DNA of 20,183 nt from Gallionellaceae bacterium (lineage in GTDB: Bacteria; Pseudomonadota; Gammaproteobacteria; Burkholderiales; Gallionellaceae): contig PLYB01000170.1 of assembly GCA_003151655.1 (NCBI GenBank), forward strand, positions 11,206 to 31,388, read 5' to 3'. Positions 8,568 to 14,725 of this stretch are shown here, in pieces. The number at the start of each line of letters is the position of its first letter. The stretch's first letter is position 1. Made by a program: the position numbers and the translations under genes. The notes under the pieces were generated by a model. The model ran no database searches and was not told the origin of the DNA. It worked only from the letters and a program-made list of their open reading frames with translations.

Positions 8568-9857
8568 ATGACTAAGGAAAAACGGAAAATTCAAGGGTAT
8601 CCCGTCCTGATTATCGGAGCCGGACGTGGCGGGTCAGCCTTGCTTGAGATGTTCATGACGGACAGATTGGTTGAAGTTCTCGCCATAGTGGATTCCAATC
8701 CTGCCGCACCCGGCATCAAGATGGCACAAAGCTACGGCATCCCTACCTACACCGATGCCAGCGATGCGCTCCAAGCCTGCAAAGACTACCCTGACTGTAT
8801 TGTGTACAACTTATCCCATGATGAGGCAATCACTGCTCAGGCGATAAAAATTTTCGGGGCAGACAAACGGGTGGCCAGCGGCCCCGAAGTTCACCTGTTT
8901 TGGCAGATGGTCACTAATCTGAAGCAGATCAAAGGAGAGCTTGAAAAAAGTCAGAATCAGTTGCAAGCCATAATTCACAACGCGATGGATGGCATTATCA
9001 CCATCAATGAGGTGGGAGAAATTCAAGGATTCAACCCCGCCGCCGAGCAAATATTCGGCTATGCCCAGAAGGAAGTATTAGGCAAAAATTTGAATATATT
9101 GATGCCCGAGCCATGTCAAAGTGAGCACGATTCCTACCTCAACAATTACAAAGAAACCGGTAAGGCAAAAATCATCGGCATACGCGGGCGCGAAGTAGTT
9201 GCCGTTCGAAAAAATGGCGATCAATTCCCTATGGAATTATCGGCTTCGGAAATGATATTGGGCGGTCAGCGCTACTTCGTCGGCATCGTCCGGGATATTA
9301 CCGAACGCAAACTGACGGAAGAAAAAATAGCGCATTTGGCGCACTATGATTATTTAACCGACCTACCGAACCGTTCTTTGCTGCTGGACAATCTCGAACA
9401 CTCAATCTCGCTGGCCAAACGCAATCACTACAAAATTGCCGTTTTATTTCTCGATCTTGATGGATTCAAAAAGGTCAACGATACGCTGGGGCACGATGCG
9501 GGAGATTCTTTATTACGCAAGGTTTCCAAAAGACTCAAAAAATCAATCCGGGATTCGGATTCGGTAGCCCGGGTGGGCGGCGACGAGTTCATCTTTGTGC
9601 TCAACGAAATCGGATCGGATGACAATGCCGCCATCGCGGCAAATAAAATAATTGCCACACTGTCAAAGTCATTCGAATTAAAAGGGCAACAATGCAATGT
9701 GGGTGGCAGCATTGGCATCTCCATTTATCCCGAAGCCGCCCAAGACCCTAAAACGCTGGTAAAGCAAGCGGACGACGCCATGTATCTGGCAAAACAAAGC
9801 GGAAAAAATACTTATAAGTTTTATCGGGACGTGTTATCCAAAAAAGTGACGGGATAA
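8568..9857 (+). CDS. Diguanylate cyclase with N-terminal Rossmann domain and PAS sensor
   Basis: A 429-residue cytoplasmic signalling protein with no membrane segment. Residues about 10-115 form a nucleotide-binding Rossmann-like domain with GAGRGG (GxGxxG at 17-22), an acidic residue ending the next strand (AIVDSNP), and VYNLSHDEAI. A linker coiled coil (QMVTNLKQIKGELEKSQNQL) leads to a PAS domain at about 127-250, ending with the PAC motif VGIVRDITERK. The C-terminal GGDEF domain (about 255-425) has an intact GGDEF motif at 337-341 and an inhibitory I-site RDSD at 328-331, exactly five residues upstream. It should therefore make cyclic di-GMP and be product-inhibited. The Rossmann module suggests that activity responds to a dinucleotide or metabolite; that is inference. 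No EAL domain is present. The start at 8568 has only a weak upstream AAAG. Confidence 0.9.
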   Translation: MTKEKRKIQGYPVLIIGAGRGGSALLEMFMTDRLVEVLAIVDSNPAAPGIKMAQSYGIPTYTDASDALQACKDYPDCIVYNLSHDEAITAQAIKIFGADKRVASGPEVHLFWQMVTNLKQIKGELEKSQNQLQAIIHNAMDGIITINEVGEIQGFNPAAEQIFGYAQKEVLGKNLNILMPEPCQSEHDSYLNNYKETGKAKIIGIRGREVVAVRKNGDQFPMELSASEMILGGQRYFVGIVRDITERKLTEEKIAHLAHYDYLTDLPNRSLLLDNLEHSISLAKRNHYKIAVLFLDLDGFKKVNDTLGHDAGDSLLRKVSKRLKKSIRDSDSVARVGGDEFIFVLNEIGSDDNAAIAANKIIATLSKSFELKGQQCNVGGSIGISIYPEAAQDPKTLVKQADDAMYLAKQSGKNTYKFYRDVLSKKVTG

Positions 9858-9951
9858 GGGTTAATGGGGAAGGGAGAAGGGTAAAACCGCCTCTCCGAAT
9901 AAAAGGAGCGAGGGTTTTACCCTTCCCCATTCACCCTTCTCTCTTCCCCGC
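9856..9951. repeat. Dispersed palindromic repeat, copy B of family I (inverted relative to copy A)
   Basis: An imperfect inverted repeat filling nearly the whole gap between two convergent genes and overlapping the cyclase stop codon. Its reverse complement shares the arms and the core AAAACCCTCG...TATTCGGAGAGGCGGTTTTA with copy A at 4139-4230. It could act as a bidirectional transcription barrier, but that is untested. Confidence 0.8.
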
Positions 9952-9957
9952 AATCCC

Positions 9958-11052
9958 TTACCGTATCTTCACCGTCCCGCAAACCACATCCCCATTCTGT
10001 GCCCGATGGCGTAAGGCATGGTCGATCAGCACCAGTGCCAGCATCGCTTCGGCAATGGGCGTGGCGCGGATGCCGACGCAGGGGTCATGGCGACCTTCGG
10101 TCGAAACTTTCACCGGGTTACCCGACTTATCTATTGAATTGCGTTCGATGCGAATACTGGAAGTAGGTTTGATGGCATAGCGGGCAACGATGTCTTGCCC
10201 GGTAGAGATGCCGCCGAGAATGCCGCCTGCGTTGTTGGACAAAAATCCCTGAGGGGTGAGTTCGTCGCCGTGTTCGCTGCCTTTTTGCGTGACGCAATCA
10301 AAGCCAGCGCCAATCTCCACACCCTTCACTGCGTTGATGCCCATCAGCGCGTGGGCGATGTCGGCATCCAATCTATCAAATACCGGCTCGCCCCAACCCA
10401 CGGGAACATTGTGCGCCACCACCGCGAGTTTCGCGCCGATGGAATCGCCGGATTTACGCAATGTGTCCATATACTCTTCCAGCCGCGCCACATAGCTCGC
10501 ATCGGCGACAAAGAAGCTGTTGCCTTGCGCGTGCACGTCATCCCAGCTTTTAAACGGGACTTCAATTTCTCCCAGTTGCGTGAGGTAGCCGCGCACGGTC
10601 ACGCCGTAACGCTCGTTCAGCCATTTTTTGGCGATAGCGCCTGCCGCCACGCGCCCTGCGGTTTCGCGAGCCGAAGCGCGACCGCCGCCGCGATGATCGC
10701 GGATGCCGTATTTCTGCCAGTAAGTGTAGTCGGCGTGACCGGGGCGAAACGTCTCGGCGATGCTGCCGTAATCTTTGCTGCGCTGGTCTTCGTTGCGAAT
10801 GAGCAAGGCGATTGGAGTACCGGTAGTCTTACCCTCGAACACGCCGGAGAGAATCTCCACCGTATCCGATTCGCGCCGTTGCGTAACATGACGCGAAGTG
10901 CCGGGCTTGCGCAAATCGAGTTCGGGCTGAATATCAGCCTCGCTCAACACCAGCCCCGGAGGGCAACCATCAACGATGCAACCTATCGCCGCGCCGTGCG
11001 ACTCGCCGAAAGAAGTAACGGTAAAGAGTGTGCCGAAAGTGTTCCCAGACAT
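9958..11052 (-). CDS. aroC: Chorismate synthase
   Basis: A 364-residue enzyme catalysing the last step of the shikimate pathway, 5-enolpyruvylshikimate-3-phosphate to chorismate, using reduced FMN. The protein starts MSGNTFGTLFTVTSFGESHG, the universal AroC N-terminus. It carries the signatures RPGHADYTYWQKYG, RDHRGGGRASARETAGRVAA and GGISTGQDIVARYAIKPTSS, all in the usual order. Length equals the family norm. I set the start at 11052, with a GCGAGA ribosome-binding-like stretch upstream. A possible start 48 bases further upstream would add 16 residues not found in the family. It is convergent with the cyclase gene and divergent from the TatD-like gene, so it appears to be transcribed alone. 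Confidence 0.97.
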   Translation of the reverse strand: MSGNTFGTLFTVTSFGESHGAAIGCIVDGCPPGLVLSEADIQPELDLRKPGTSRHVTQRRESDTVEILSGVFEGKTTGTPIALLIRNEDQRSKDYGSIAETFRPGHADYTYWQKYGIRDHRGGGRASARETAGRVAAGAIAKKWLNERYGVTVRGYLTQLGEIEVPFKSWDDVHAQGNSFFVADASYVARLEEYMDTLRKSGDSIGAKLAVVAHNVPVGWGEPVFDRLDADIAHALMGINAVKGVEIGAGFDCVTQKGSEHGDELTPQGFLSNNAGGILGGISTGQDIVARYAIKPTSSIRIERNSIDKSGNPVKVSTEGRHDPCVGIRATPIAEAMLALVLIDHALRHRAQNGDVVCGTVKIR

Positions 11053-11100
11053 AATGTCGTCTCGCTTAATTGATGGGGTGAGTTTAACATAGCAAACCAA

Positions 11101-11177
11101 ACCACTCCCAGCCTCCCCTTGTCAGGGGAGGAGTCCGTGCACTAGCTCCCTCCCTGACAAGGGAGGGCTGGGGTGGG
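11101..11177. repeat. Double-hairpin palindromic repeat between aroC and the TatD-like gene
   Basis: Two hairpins lie in tandem: CCTCCCCT/AGGGGAGG (11112-11131, loop TGTC) and CCCTCCCT/AGGGAGGG (11148-11167, loop GACA). The whole unit is also an imperfect palindrome, since CCACTCCCAGCC at the left matches the complement of GGCTGGGGTGG at the right. It occupies the space between divergent genes where their promoters should lie. Confidence 0.75.
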
Positions 11178-11207
11178 TTAAGGTTGTTAACCCACAACGT
11201 CAAAACC

Positions 11208-11999
11208 ATGTTCATCGATACCCACTGCCATCTTGACGCAACCGAATTCGAAGGCGCGCAAGCCAGCGTCATCCGTAGCGCTCAAACTGTCGGCGTGAGC
11301 CGCATCGTCGTGCCCTCTGTATCGCGCAACAATTTCGACAGCGTGCGCGAACTCTGCCAACAATACCCGAATTGCTCCCCCGCCTATGGCATCCATCCGA
11401 TGTATGTAGACGATGCGACACCGGGCGATTTGGCGGTGCTGCGCGAATACCTCAAACAACACCAAGCCGTTGCCATTGGCGAGATCGGCTTGGATTTTTT
11501 CATCCAGCATTATGACCGCGCTCGTCAGGAACATTTCTTTATCGAGCAATTGCAACTTGCGCGCGAATTCGATTTGCCCGTGTTATTGCACCTGCGCCGA
11601 GCGCAAGACACGGCTCTTAAACACCTGCGCCAGATCAACGGACGCGGGGGCCATTCGACTGGGCTCATGACAGGCATTGCACACGCATTTAACGGCAGCC
11701 GCCAGCAAGCGGATGAATTTATCAAGCTCGGCTTCAAACTCGGCTTCGGCGGTGCAATGACTTACCCGCGCGCCACCAAATTGCGCGAACTCGCCGCAAC
11801 TTTACCGTTGGACAGCATCGTGCTGGAAACCGACGCGCCGGATATTCCGCCGGACTTTCTGGAGCGAGGCTTGCCCAATGAGCCGCAATATATAGCCAGA
11901 ATCGCGCAGACCTTGGCAGAGTTGAGAGGCCTATCGCTGGAAGAAGTGGCAAGGGTGACGACGGCGAATGCGCTGAGCGTGCTGCCGGGGTTGAAATAA
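11208..11999 (+). CDS. TatD-family metal-dependent hydrolase (YjjV-like)
   Basis: A 263-residue cytoplasmic TIM-barrel hydrolase of the TatD family, whose members are metal-dependent deoxyribonucleases. Metal-binding features are intact: THCHLD at the N-terminus, the glutamate in IGEIGLDFF, VLLHLRR, IAHAFNGS, and the aspartate in LETDAPDIPP. The closest match I recognise among E. coli paralogues is YjjV, which shares the pattern GGAMTYPRATKLRELAATLP followed by the ETDAPD motif. The ATG at 11208 gives MFIDTHCHLD, the family start; a TTG at 11184 would add eight residues with no support. The segment GRGGHSTGLM, just before IAHAF, appears to be several residues longer than in YjjV and may derive from a repeat. 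Confidence 0.9.
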   Translation: MFIDTHCHLDATEFEGAQASVIRSAQTVGVSRIVVPSVSRNNFDSVRELCQQYPNCSPAYGIHPMYVDDATPGDLAVLREYLKQHQAVAIGEIGLDFFIQHYDRARQEHFFIEQLQLAREFDLPVLLHLRRAQDTALKHLRQINGRGGHSTGLMTGIAHAFNGSRQQADEFIKLGFKLGFGGAMTYPRATKLRELAATLPLDSIVLETDAPDIPPDFLERGLPNEPQYIARIAQTLAELRGLSLEEVARVTTANALSVLPGLK

Positions 12000-12022
12000 A
12001 GGTGGTGGTTGTGCCATATTTC

Positions 12023-12102
12023 TTCCCTCATCCCCAGCCCTTCCCCCCGAGGGGGAAGGGAGCCCAGTCCCCTCTCCCTCGGGGAGAGGGTTAGGGTGAG
12101 GG
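12023..12102. repeat. Double-hairpin palindromic repeat upstream of tcdA
   Basis: Hairpin 1 is CCCTTCCCCC/GGGGGAAGGG (12038-12060, perfect 10 bp, loop CGA). Hairpin 2 is CCCTCTCCC/GGGAGAGGG (12070-12090, perfect 9 bp, loop TCG). The unit is bounded by CCCTCATCCCCAG on the left and TTAGGGTGAGGG on the right, which are roughly complementary, so the whole is a nested palindrome. It fills most of the gap between two plus-strand genes. Confidence 0.8.
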
Positions 12103-12107
12103 TGCGT

Positions 12108-12113
12108 TATAAT
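12108..12113 (+). promoter_or_regulatory. Perfect -10 hexamer close to the tcdA start (possible leaderless transcript)
   Basis: TATAAT ends six bases before the tcdA ATG at 12120, and there is no Shine-Dalgarno sequence. Transcription from this box would start at or next to the ATG. No good -35 lies 16-18 bases upstream, because that space is repeat sequence. Confidence 0.4.
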
Positions 12114-12119
12114 CCCCCC

Positions 12120-12848
12120 ATGCCAAACACTACCCAACCCCAATTCACCCGCTCCCACATCCTGCTCGGAGACGCGGGCATCCAGAAGCTCAAGTCGAAG
12201 CACATTTTCATCGCAGGTCTTGGCGGTGTCGGTTCTTATTGCGCGGAGGCGATGGCGCGTGCGGGTATTGGCCGCATCACGCTGCTCGACCACGACAAAG
12301 TGGTGGTGAGTAACATCAACCGCCAATTGCCCGCCCTGCTTTCCACCGTGGGGCAATCCAAAGCCGAGTTGATGCGCGCGCGCATCGCCGACATCAACCC
12401 CGAATGCCAAGTCACCTTGCTGTACGACTTTCTCACCATCGACAACGTGAATGATCTTGTCCCTGCAGATGTGGATTACGTGATGGACTGCATCGACTCG
12501 TTGTCGTGCAAAGTGGCGCTGGTAGTGGAAAGCTACAAACGCGGCCTGAAAGTCGCTTCCAGCATGGGCGCAGGCAATCGCATCGACCCGTCGCGTATCA
12601 AAATCGCCGACATCAGCAAAACCATCATGTGCCCGCTGGCGCGCGAAATGCGCAAAAGATTGCGCAACGAAGAAGTCTATAAAGGGGTACTCACCGTATT
12701 TTCCGACGAATACCCGAGCGCCCCGCTGCCGCCCGAACCAACCGGACGAGGTCGCCCCCGTGCGGTGAACGGCACCATCAGCTATATGCCACCGTTATTC
12801 GGATTTACTTTGGCAGGGGCAGTAATTCAGCGCTTATTGGTTTGCTAA
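12120..12848 (+). CDS. tcdA: tRNA threonylcarbamoyladenosine dehydratase
   Basis: A 242-residue E1-like (ThiF/MoeB/HesA) enzyme that uses ATP to cyclise t6A37 in tRNAs to ct6A; also known as CsdL/YgdL. It shows FTRSHILLGDAGIQKLKSKH, the nucleotide-binding GLGGVGSYCAEAMARAGIG, the adenylation-site stretch DHDKVVVSNINRQ, and DCIDSLSCKVAL, followed by the TcdA-specific IADISKTIMCPLAREMRKRL region and the conserved C-terminal RAVNGTISYMPPLFGF. Length fits the family. The ATG at 12120 was chosen over an upstream in-frame start whose extra residues would be encoded by the palindromic repeat. The last 36 codons (12741-12848) occur again at 13751-13858, where they encode the same 35 residues with different codons. 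Confidence 0.93.
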   Translation: MPNTTQPQFTRSHILLGDAGIQKLKSKHIFIAGLGGVGSYCAEAMARAGIGRITLLDHDKVVVSNINRQLPALLSTVGQSKAELMRARIADINPECQVTLLYDFLTIDNVNDLVPADVDYVMDCIDSLSCKVALVVESYKRGLKVASSMGAGNRIDPSRIKIADISKTIMCPLAREMRKRLRNEEVYKGVLTVFSDEYPSAPLPPEPTGRGRPRAVNGTISYMPPLFGFTLAGAVIQRLLVC

Positions 12849-12856
12849 TGACGGTT

Positions 12857-13375
12857 TTAATGGATTATCTTGATTGAATGTTTTGGGCATGCCGCGCTGT
12901 CTATCAAATTTTTGCGAACCGCATATTCAACAAGATGATCGAATACCGCCACTACAAATAAAGATTCTTCGAATAGCAGATTGAGCTTTGCCAATTGCTC
13001 GCGGCTTTCTTCCGGGTAGTTATGCGCAAATTTATTTCTTAGAACGGCGGCAGTTCCAAATTCCTCTGCCGATTTAATCGCCCCCAGTTTTTCCATTAAC
13101 AGGGTTTTGTCCCGATTCGATTTGTCACTCAAATCTTCTTGCTCGGCTATGGCGATGCCTCTGAATATCTGATCCTGCATCATCGAGACGCATTGTGAGT
13201 AGCGCAAAATAAAAGCATCCACCGACTCTTTGTGACCCTCGGTCAATAGGCTTAATGAACCAACACTCAGTGGAAATAAAGTACGGGTTTTATTGATGGA
13301 ATAAACCAGGCTGCCCATGCGTTCCGAACAAGCGGAGAAACTTTTCTTGAGTATATTATTTTCAAGCGAATTCAT
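12857..13375 (-). CDS. HEPN-domain RNase toxin of a HEPN/MNT pair
   Basis: A 172-residue, mainly helical protein. It carries the HEPN ribonuclease signature RX4HXY as RNKFAHNY (R113, H118, Y120). In characterised HepT toxins the Arg and His cut RNA, and the Tyr is AMPylated by the partner MntA. Its start overlaps the stop of the upstream MNT gene by ATGA (13372-13375), the usual antitoxin-first arrangement. It runs opposite to tcdA and ends eight bases after the tcdA stop, so the pair is tightly packed between tcdA and the duplicated tcdA end. The sequence is longer than the shortest HepT proteins, so the exact subfamily is unsettled. Function is from family knowledge. Confidence 0.8.
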   Translation of the reverse strand: MNSLENNILKKSFSACSERMGSLVYSINKTRTLFPLSVGSLSLLTEGHKESVDAFILRYSQCVSMMQDQIFRGIAIAEQEDLSDKSNRDKTLLMEKLGAIKSAEEFGTAAVLRNKFAHNYPEESREQLAKLNLLFEESLFVVAVFDHLVEYAVRKNLIDSAACPKHSIKIIH

Positions 13376-13656
13376 AGAAGACTTCCATTCCTTGCTATTT
13401 CATGGATAGGCATCTCTCCGTCTTCCGGAGTTTTTACCAAGAGATCAACCTTAACATCACATTTTGACGACAGTCTGTATTGCAGCCGTAAACGTTCCTT
13501 TAAATTCATTAAACGAGATGTCTCGAAAAAAATATCAATATCGCCACCGCGCATGGAATCCACCGTCCGGGAGCCAAATAGACGAATTGCCCCAGCCGGA
13601 TCAATCTCGCGTAACAAAGAACAAATACTATTTTTTTCCGTTTCTGACAGTCGCAT
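13372..13656 (-). CDS. MNT-type nucleotidyltransferase antitoxin of the HEPN/MNT pair
   Basis: A 94-residue minimal nucleotidyltransferase. The core motif GSRTVDSMRGGDIDIF contains GSx9DxD (G28-S29, D39, D41), and a third acidic residue follows in VKVDLLV. In known MntA proteins this active site adds AMP units to the HepT tyrosine and thereby inactivates the toxin. I chose the ATG at 13656 because AAGGA lies seven bases upstream; a GTG at 13662 would sit directly against that site. It is the first gene of a two-gene operon, with a 4-base overlap to the toxin. Confidence 0.82.
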   Translation of the reverse strand: MRLSETEKNSICSLLREIDPAGAIRLFGSRTVDSMRGGDIDIFFETSRLMNLKERLRLQYRLSSKCDVKVDLLVKTPEDGEMPIHEIARNGSLL

Positions 13657-13750
13657 ACCCACATCCTTATTCAGAATTCATTATTTACGGAGATCATCAT
13701 GCGGGATTCAATCACGGCGACAACATTAAACATAATCAAGGGGAATAGCA

Positions 13751-13858
13751 ACCGGCAGAGGCCGTCCCCGCGCGGTGAACGGAACTATAAGTTATATGCC
13801 GCCGTTATTTGGATTTACCTTGGCCGGGGCGGTGATTCAACGATTATTGGTTTGCTAA
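13751..13858 (+). pseudogene. tcdA: Displaced duplicate of the last 36 codons of tcdA
   Basis: These 108 bases align without gaps to 12741-12848. By direct comparison there are 17 mismatches (about 84% identity). Translated in the tcdA frame, both encode the same 35 residues from TGRGRPRAVNG to the end plus a TAA, so every difference is synonymous. Upstream of 13749 the similarity stops abruptly; after the stop codon it fades within about 20 bases. There is no start codon and no gene body, so this is an orphan 3' end. The pattern implies that the segment diverged while part of a functional gene in a related genome or lineage and was separated recently. The HEPN/MNT pair lies between the two copies. 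Confidence 0.9.
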
Positions 13859-13903
13859 TAACGTTTAAATCATTTAGTCTCACTTGTCACGAAGGAGGTA
13901 ATT

Positions 13904-14155
13904 ATGAGCGCAATTGCATTTTCACAGCTTAGAAAAAATCTCGGTGAAATCATCGAACGTGTTCACGACAACGAAGAGGCGATCACTGTTACGCGGGCGG
14001 ATGGCAAGAATGTTGTAATCATTCCAGAATCGGAGTGGGAATCACGTAACGACACTGCATATCTCCTGAGTTCGCCGGAAAACGCGAAGCGGTTGTTAAA
14101 CGCAAAGAAACAGGTTGAAGCCGAAATTGAGCGCCGCAAAAAACAAGCGGCTTGA
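13904..14155 (+). CDS. Phd/YefM-family antitoxin
   Basis: An 83-residue antitoxin. The N-terminal half (FSQLRKNLGEIIERVHDNEEAITVTRADGKNVVIIPESEWES) is the Phd/YefM DNA-binding fold, which represses its own operon. The C-terminal half (LLSSPENAKRLLNAKKQVEAE) is the toxin-binding tail seen in YefM proteins. An excellent AAGGAGGT site precedes the ATG at 13904. Its end overlaps or abuts the YoeB-like toxin frame. Because that toxin is frameshifted, this antitoxin may be unpartnered, or may act against related toxins elsewhere. Confidence 0.9.
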   Translation: MSAIAFSQLRKNLGEIIERVHDNEEAITVTRADGKNVVIIPESEWESRNDTAYLLSSPENAKRLLNAKKQVEAEIERRKKQAA

Positions 14156-14406
14156 TTTATTCTTCACCGATCAGGCGAACGAGGATTACGACTGGTGGGC
14201 TGCGGAAAACCCAAAACTGCTAAAGCGCATTGACGACCTGATTGACAATTGCCGCGATACGCCATTTTCGGGAATCGGCAAACCCGAGCCTCTAAAATTC
14301 GAATTGTCAGGGCAATGGTCGCGCCGCATCAACTAAGGAACATCGTCTGGTATACCAAGTCGAAGCCGGAACGCTTTTCGTTCTCTCCTGCCGGTATCAC
14401 TACTAA
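14115..14406 (+). pseudogene. YoeB/Txe-like mRNA interferase toxin, frameshifted
   Basis: The first frame encodes LDLFFTDQANEDYDWWAAEN..., IDDLIDNCRDTPFSGIGKPE and LSGQWSRRI, a good match to YoeB, a ribosome-dependent endoribonuclease. It stops prematurely at 14334-14336, right after WSRRIN. Deleting one A near 14329-14330 restores TKEHRLVYQVEAGTLFVL and the invariant ending SCRYHY followed by TAA at 14404-14406. So a single-base insertion has removed the C-terminal ~25 residues, which in YoeB include catalytic histidine and tyrosine. The true start is unclear: the only in-frame candidate is a TTG at 14115 inside the antitoxin gene. A sequencing error cannot be excluded. Confidence 0.8.
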
Positions 14407-14573
14407 AACAAAAAATCCATTGGCTCATGCGATTGCGGCTATGCCAACATAAATAGGAAAGGGACGGCTTTCACCTGTCTCAATGCGCTCTGCCAGCACA
14501 CGCAAAGCAAGTGCCTCAGCTTTTTCGATAGTGTAATGTAACGCAAAGATTTATCCACTTCATTAATAAGGTT

Positions 14574-14613
14574 ATTTATTGGATTGTTGCATTTCTGCAA
14601 CAATCCAATAAAT
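14574..14613. promoter_or_regulatory. 18-bp perfect inverted repeat upstream of the Cyc2-like gene
   Basis: ATTTATTGGATTGTTGCA is followed by TTTC and then its exact reverse complement. The arms are 18 bp with no mismatch and a 4-base loop, and the unit ends 14 bases before a consensus -35. There is no T-run, so it is not a classic terminator. A regulator-binding palindrome, or a terminator for the toxin-antitoxin transcript, are the main options. Confidence 0.7.
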
Positions 14614-14627
14614 GCTCAACCATTCGC

Positions 14628-14656
14628 TTGACACCCCCCTGATGCGTTAGTAGTCT
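14628..14656 (+). promoter_or_regulatory. Predicted promoter of the Cyc2-like gene
   Basis: A perfect TTGACA at 14628-14633 is followed, 17 bases later, by TAGTCT at 14651-14656, a weak -10. The strong -35 with a weak -10 would fit an activated promoter. The predicted leader is about 60 bases before the ATG at 14726. Confidence 0.45.
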
Positions 14657-14725
14657 TCGCCTGCGTAGCTGTAGGGGGTCTCGGCTATAGCAGTATTTAA
14701 ACTAACATTTCATCGAGGAGAAACA

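Larger units (their letters stand above)
14407..14725. other. 319-bp non-coding region between the YefM/YoeB remnant and the Cyc2-like gene
   Basis: This stretch holds no intact gene. On the minus strand, 14430-14552 is open and encodes a plausible fragment containing TIEKAEALALRVLAERIETG, which ends in a stop but has no start codon; it may be a gene relic. Further right are an 18-bp perfect hairpin (14574-14613) and a predicted promoter (14628-14656). Between the promoter and the gene, ACCCCCCT (14632-14639) and AGGGGGT (about 14673-14679) form a partial inverted repeat across the -10 area, a possible operator or leader structure. Confidence 0.5.

Noticed and set aside
10195..11073. 292-codon plus-strand open frame
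   Set aside because: Shadow of aroC on the opposite strand; no family features, while aroC is complete and certain.
13699..13932. Small gene starting MRDSITATT, reminiscent of a Phd/YefM N-terminus
   Set aside because: After about 17 codons the frame runs out of frame through the tcdA duplicate and has no recognisable continuation; at most a relic.
14574..14613. Integron attC site
   Set aside because: The palindrome is perfect, with a 4-base loop, and lacks the unpaired bases and RYYYAAC/GTTRRRY core sites of attC; no integron integrase is present.
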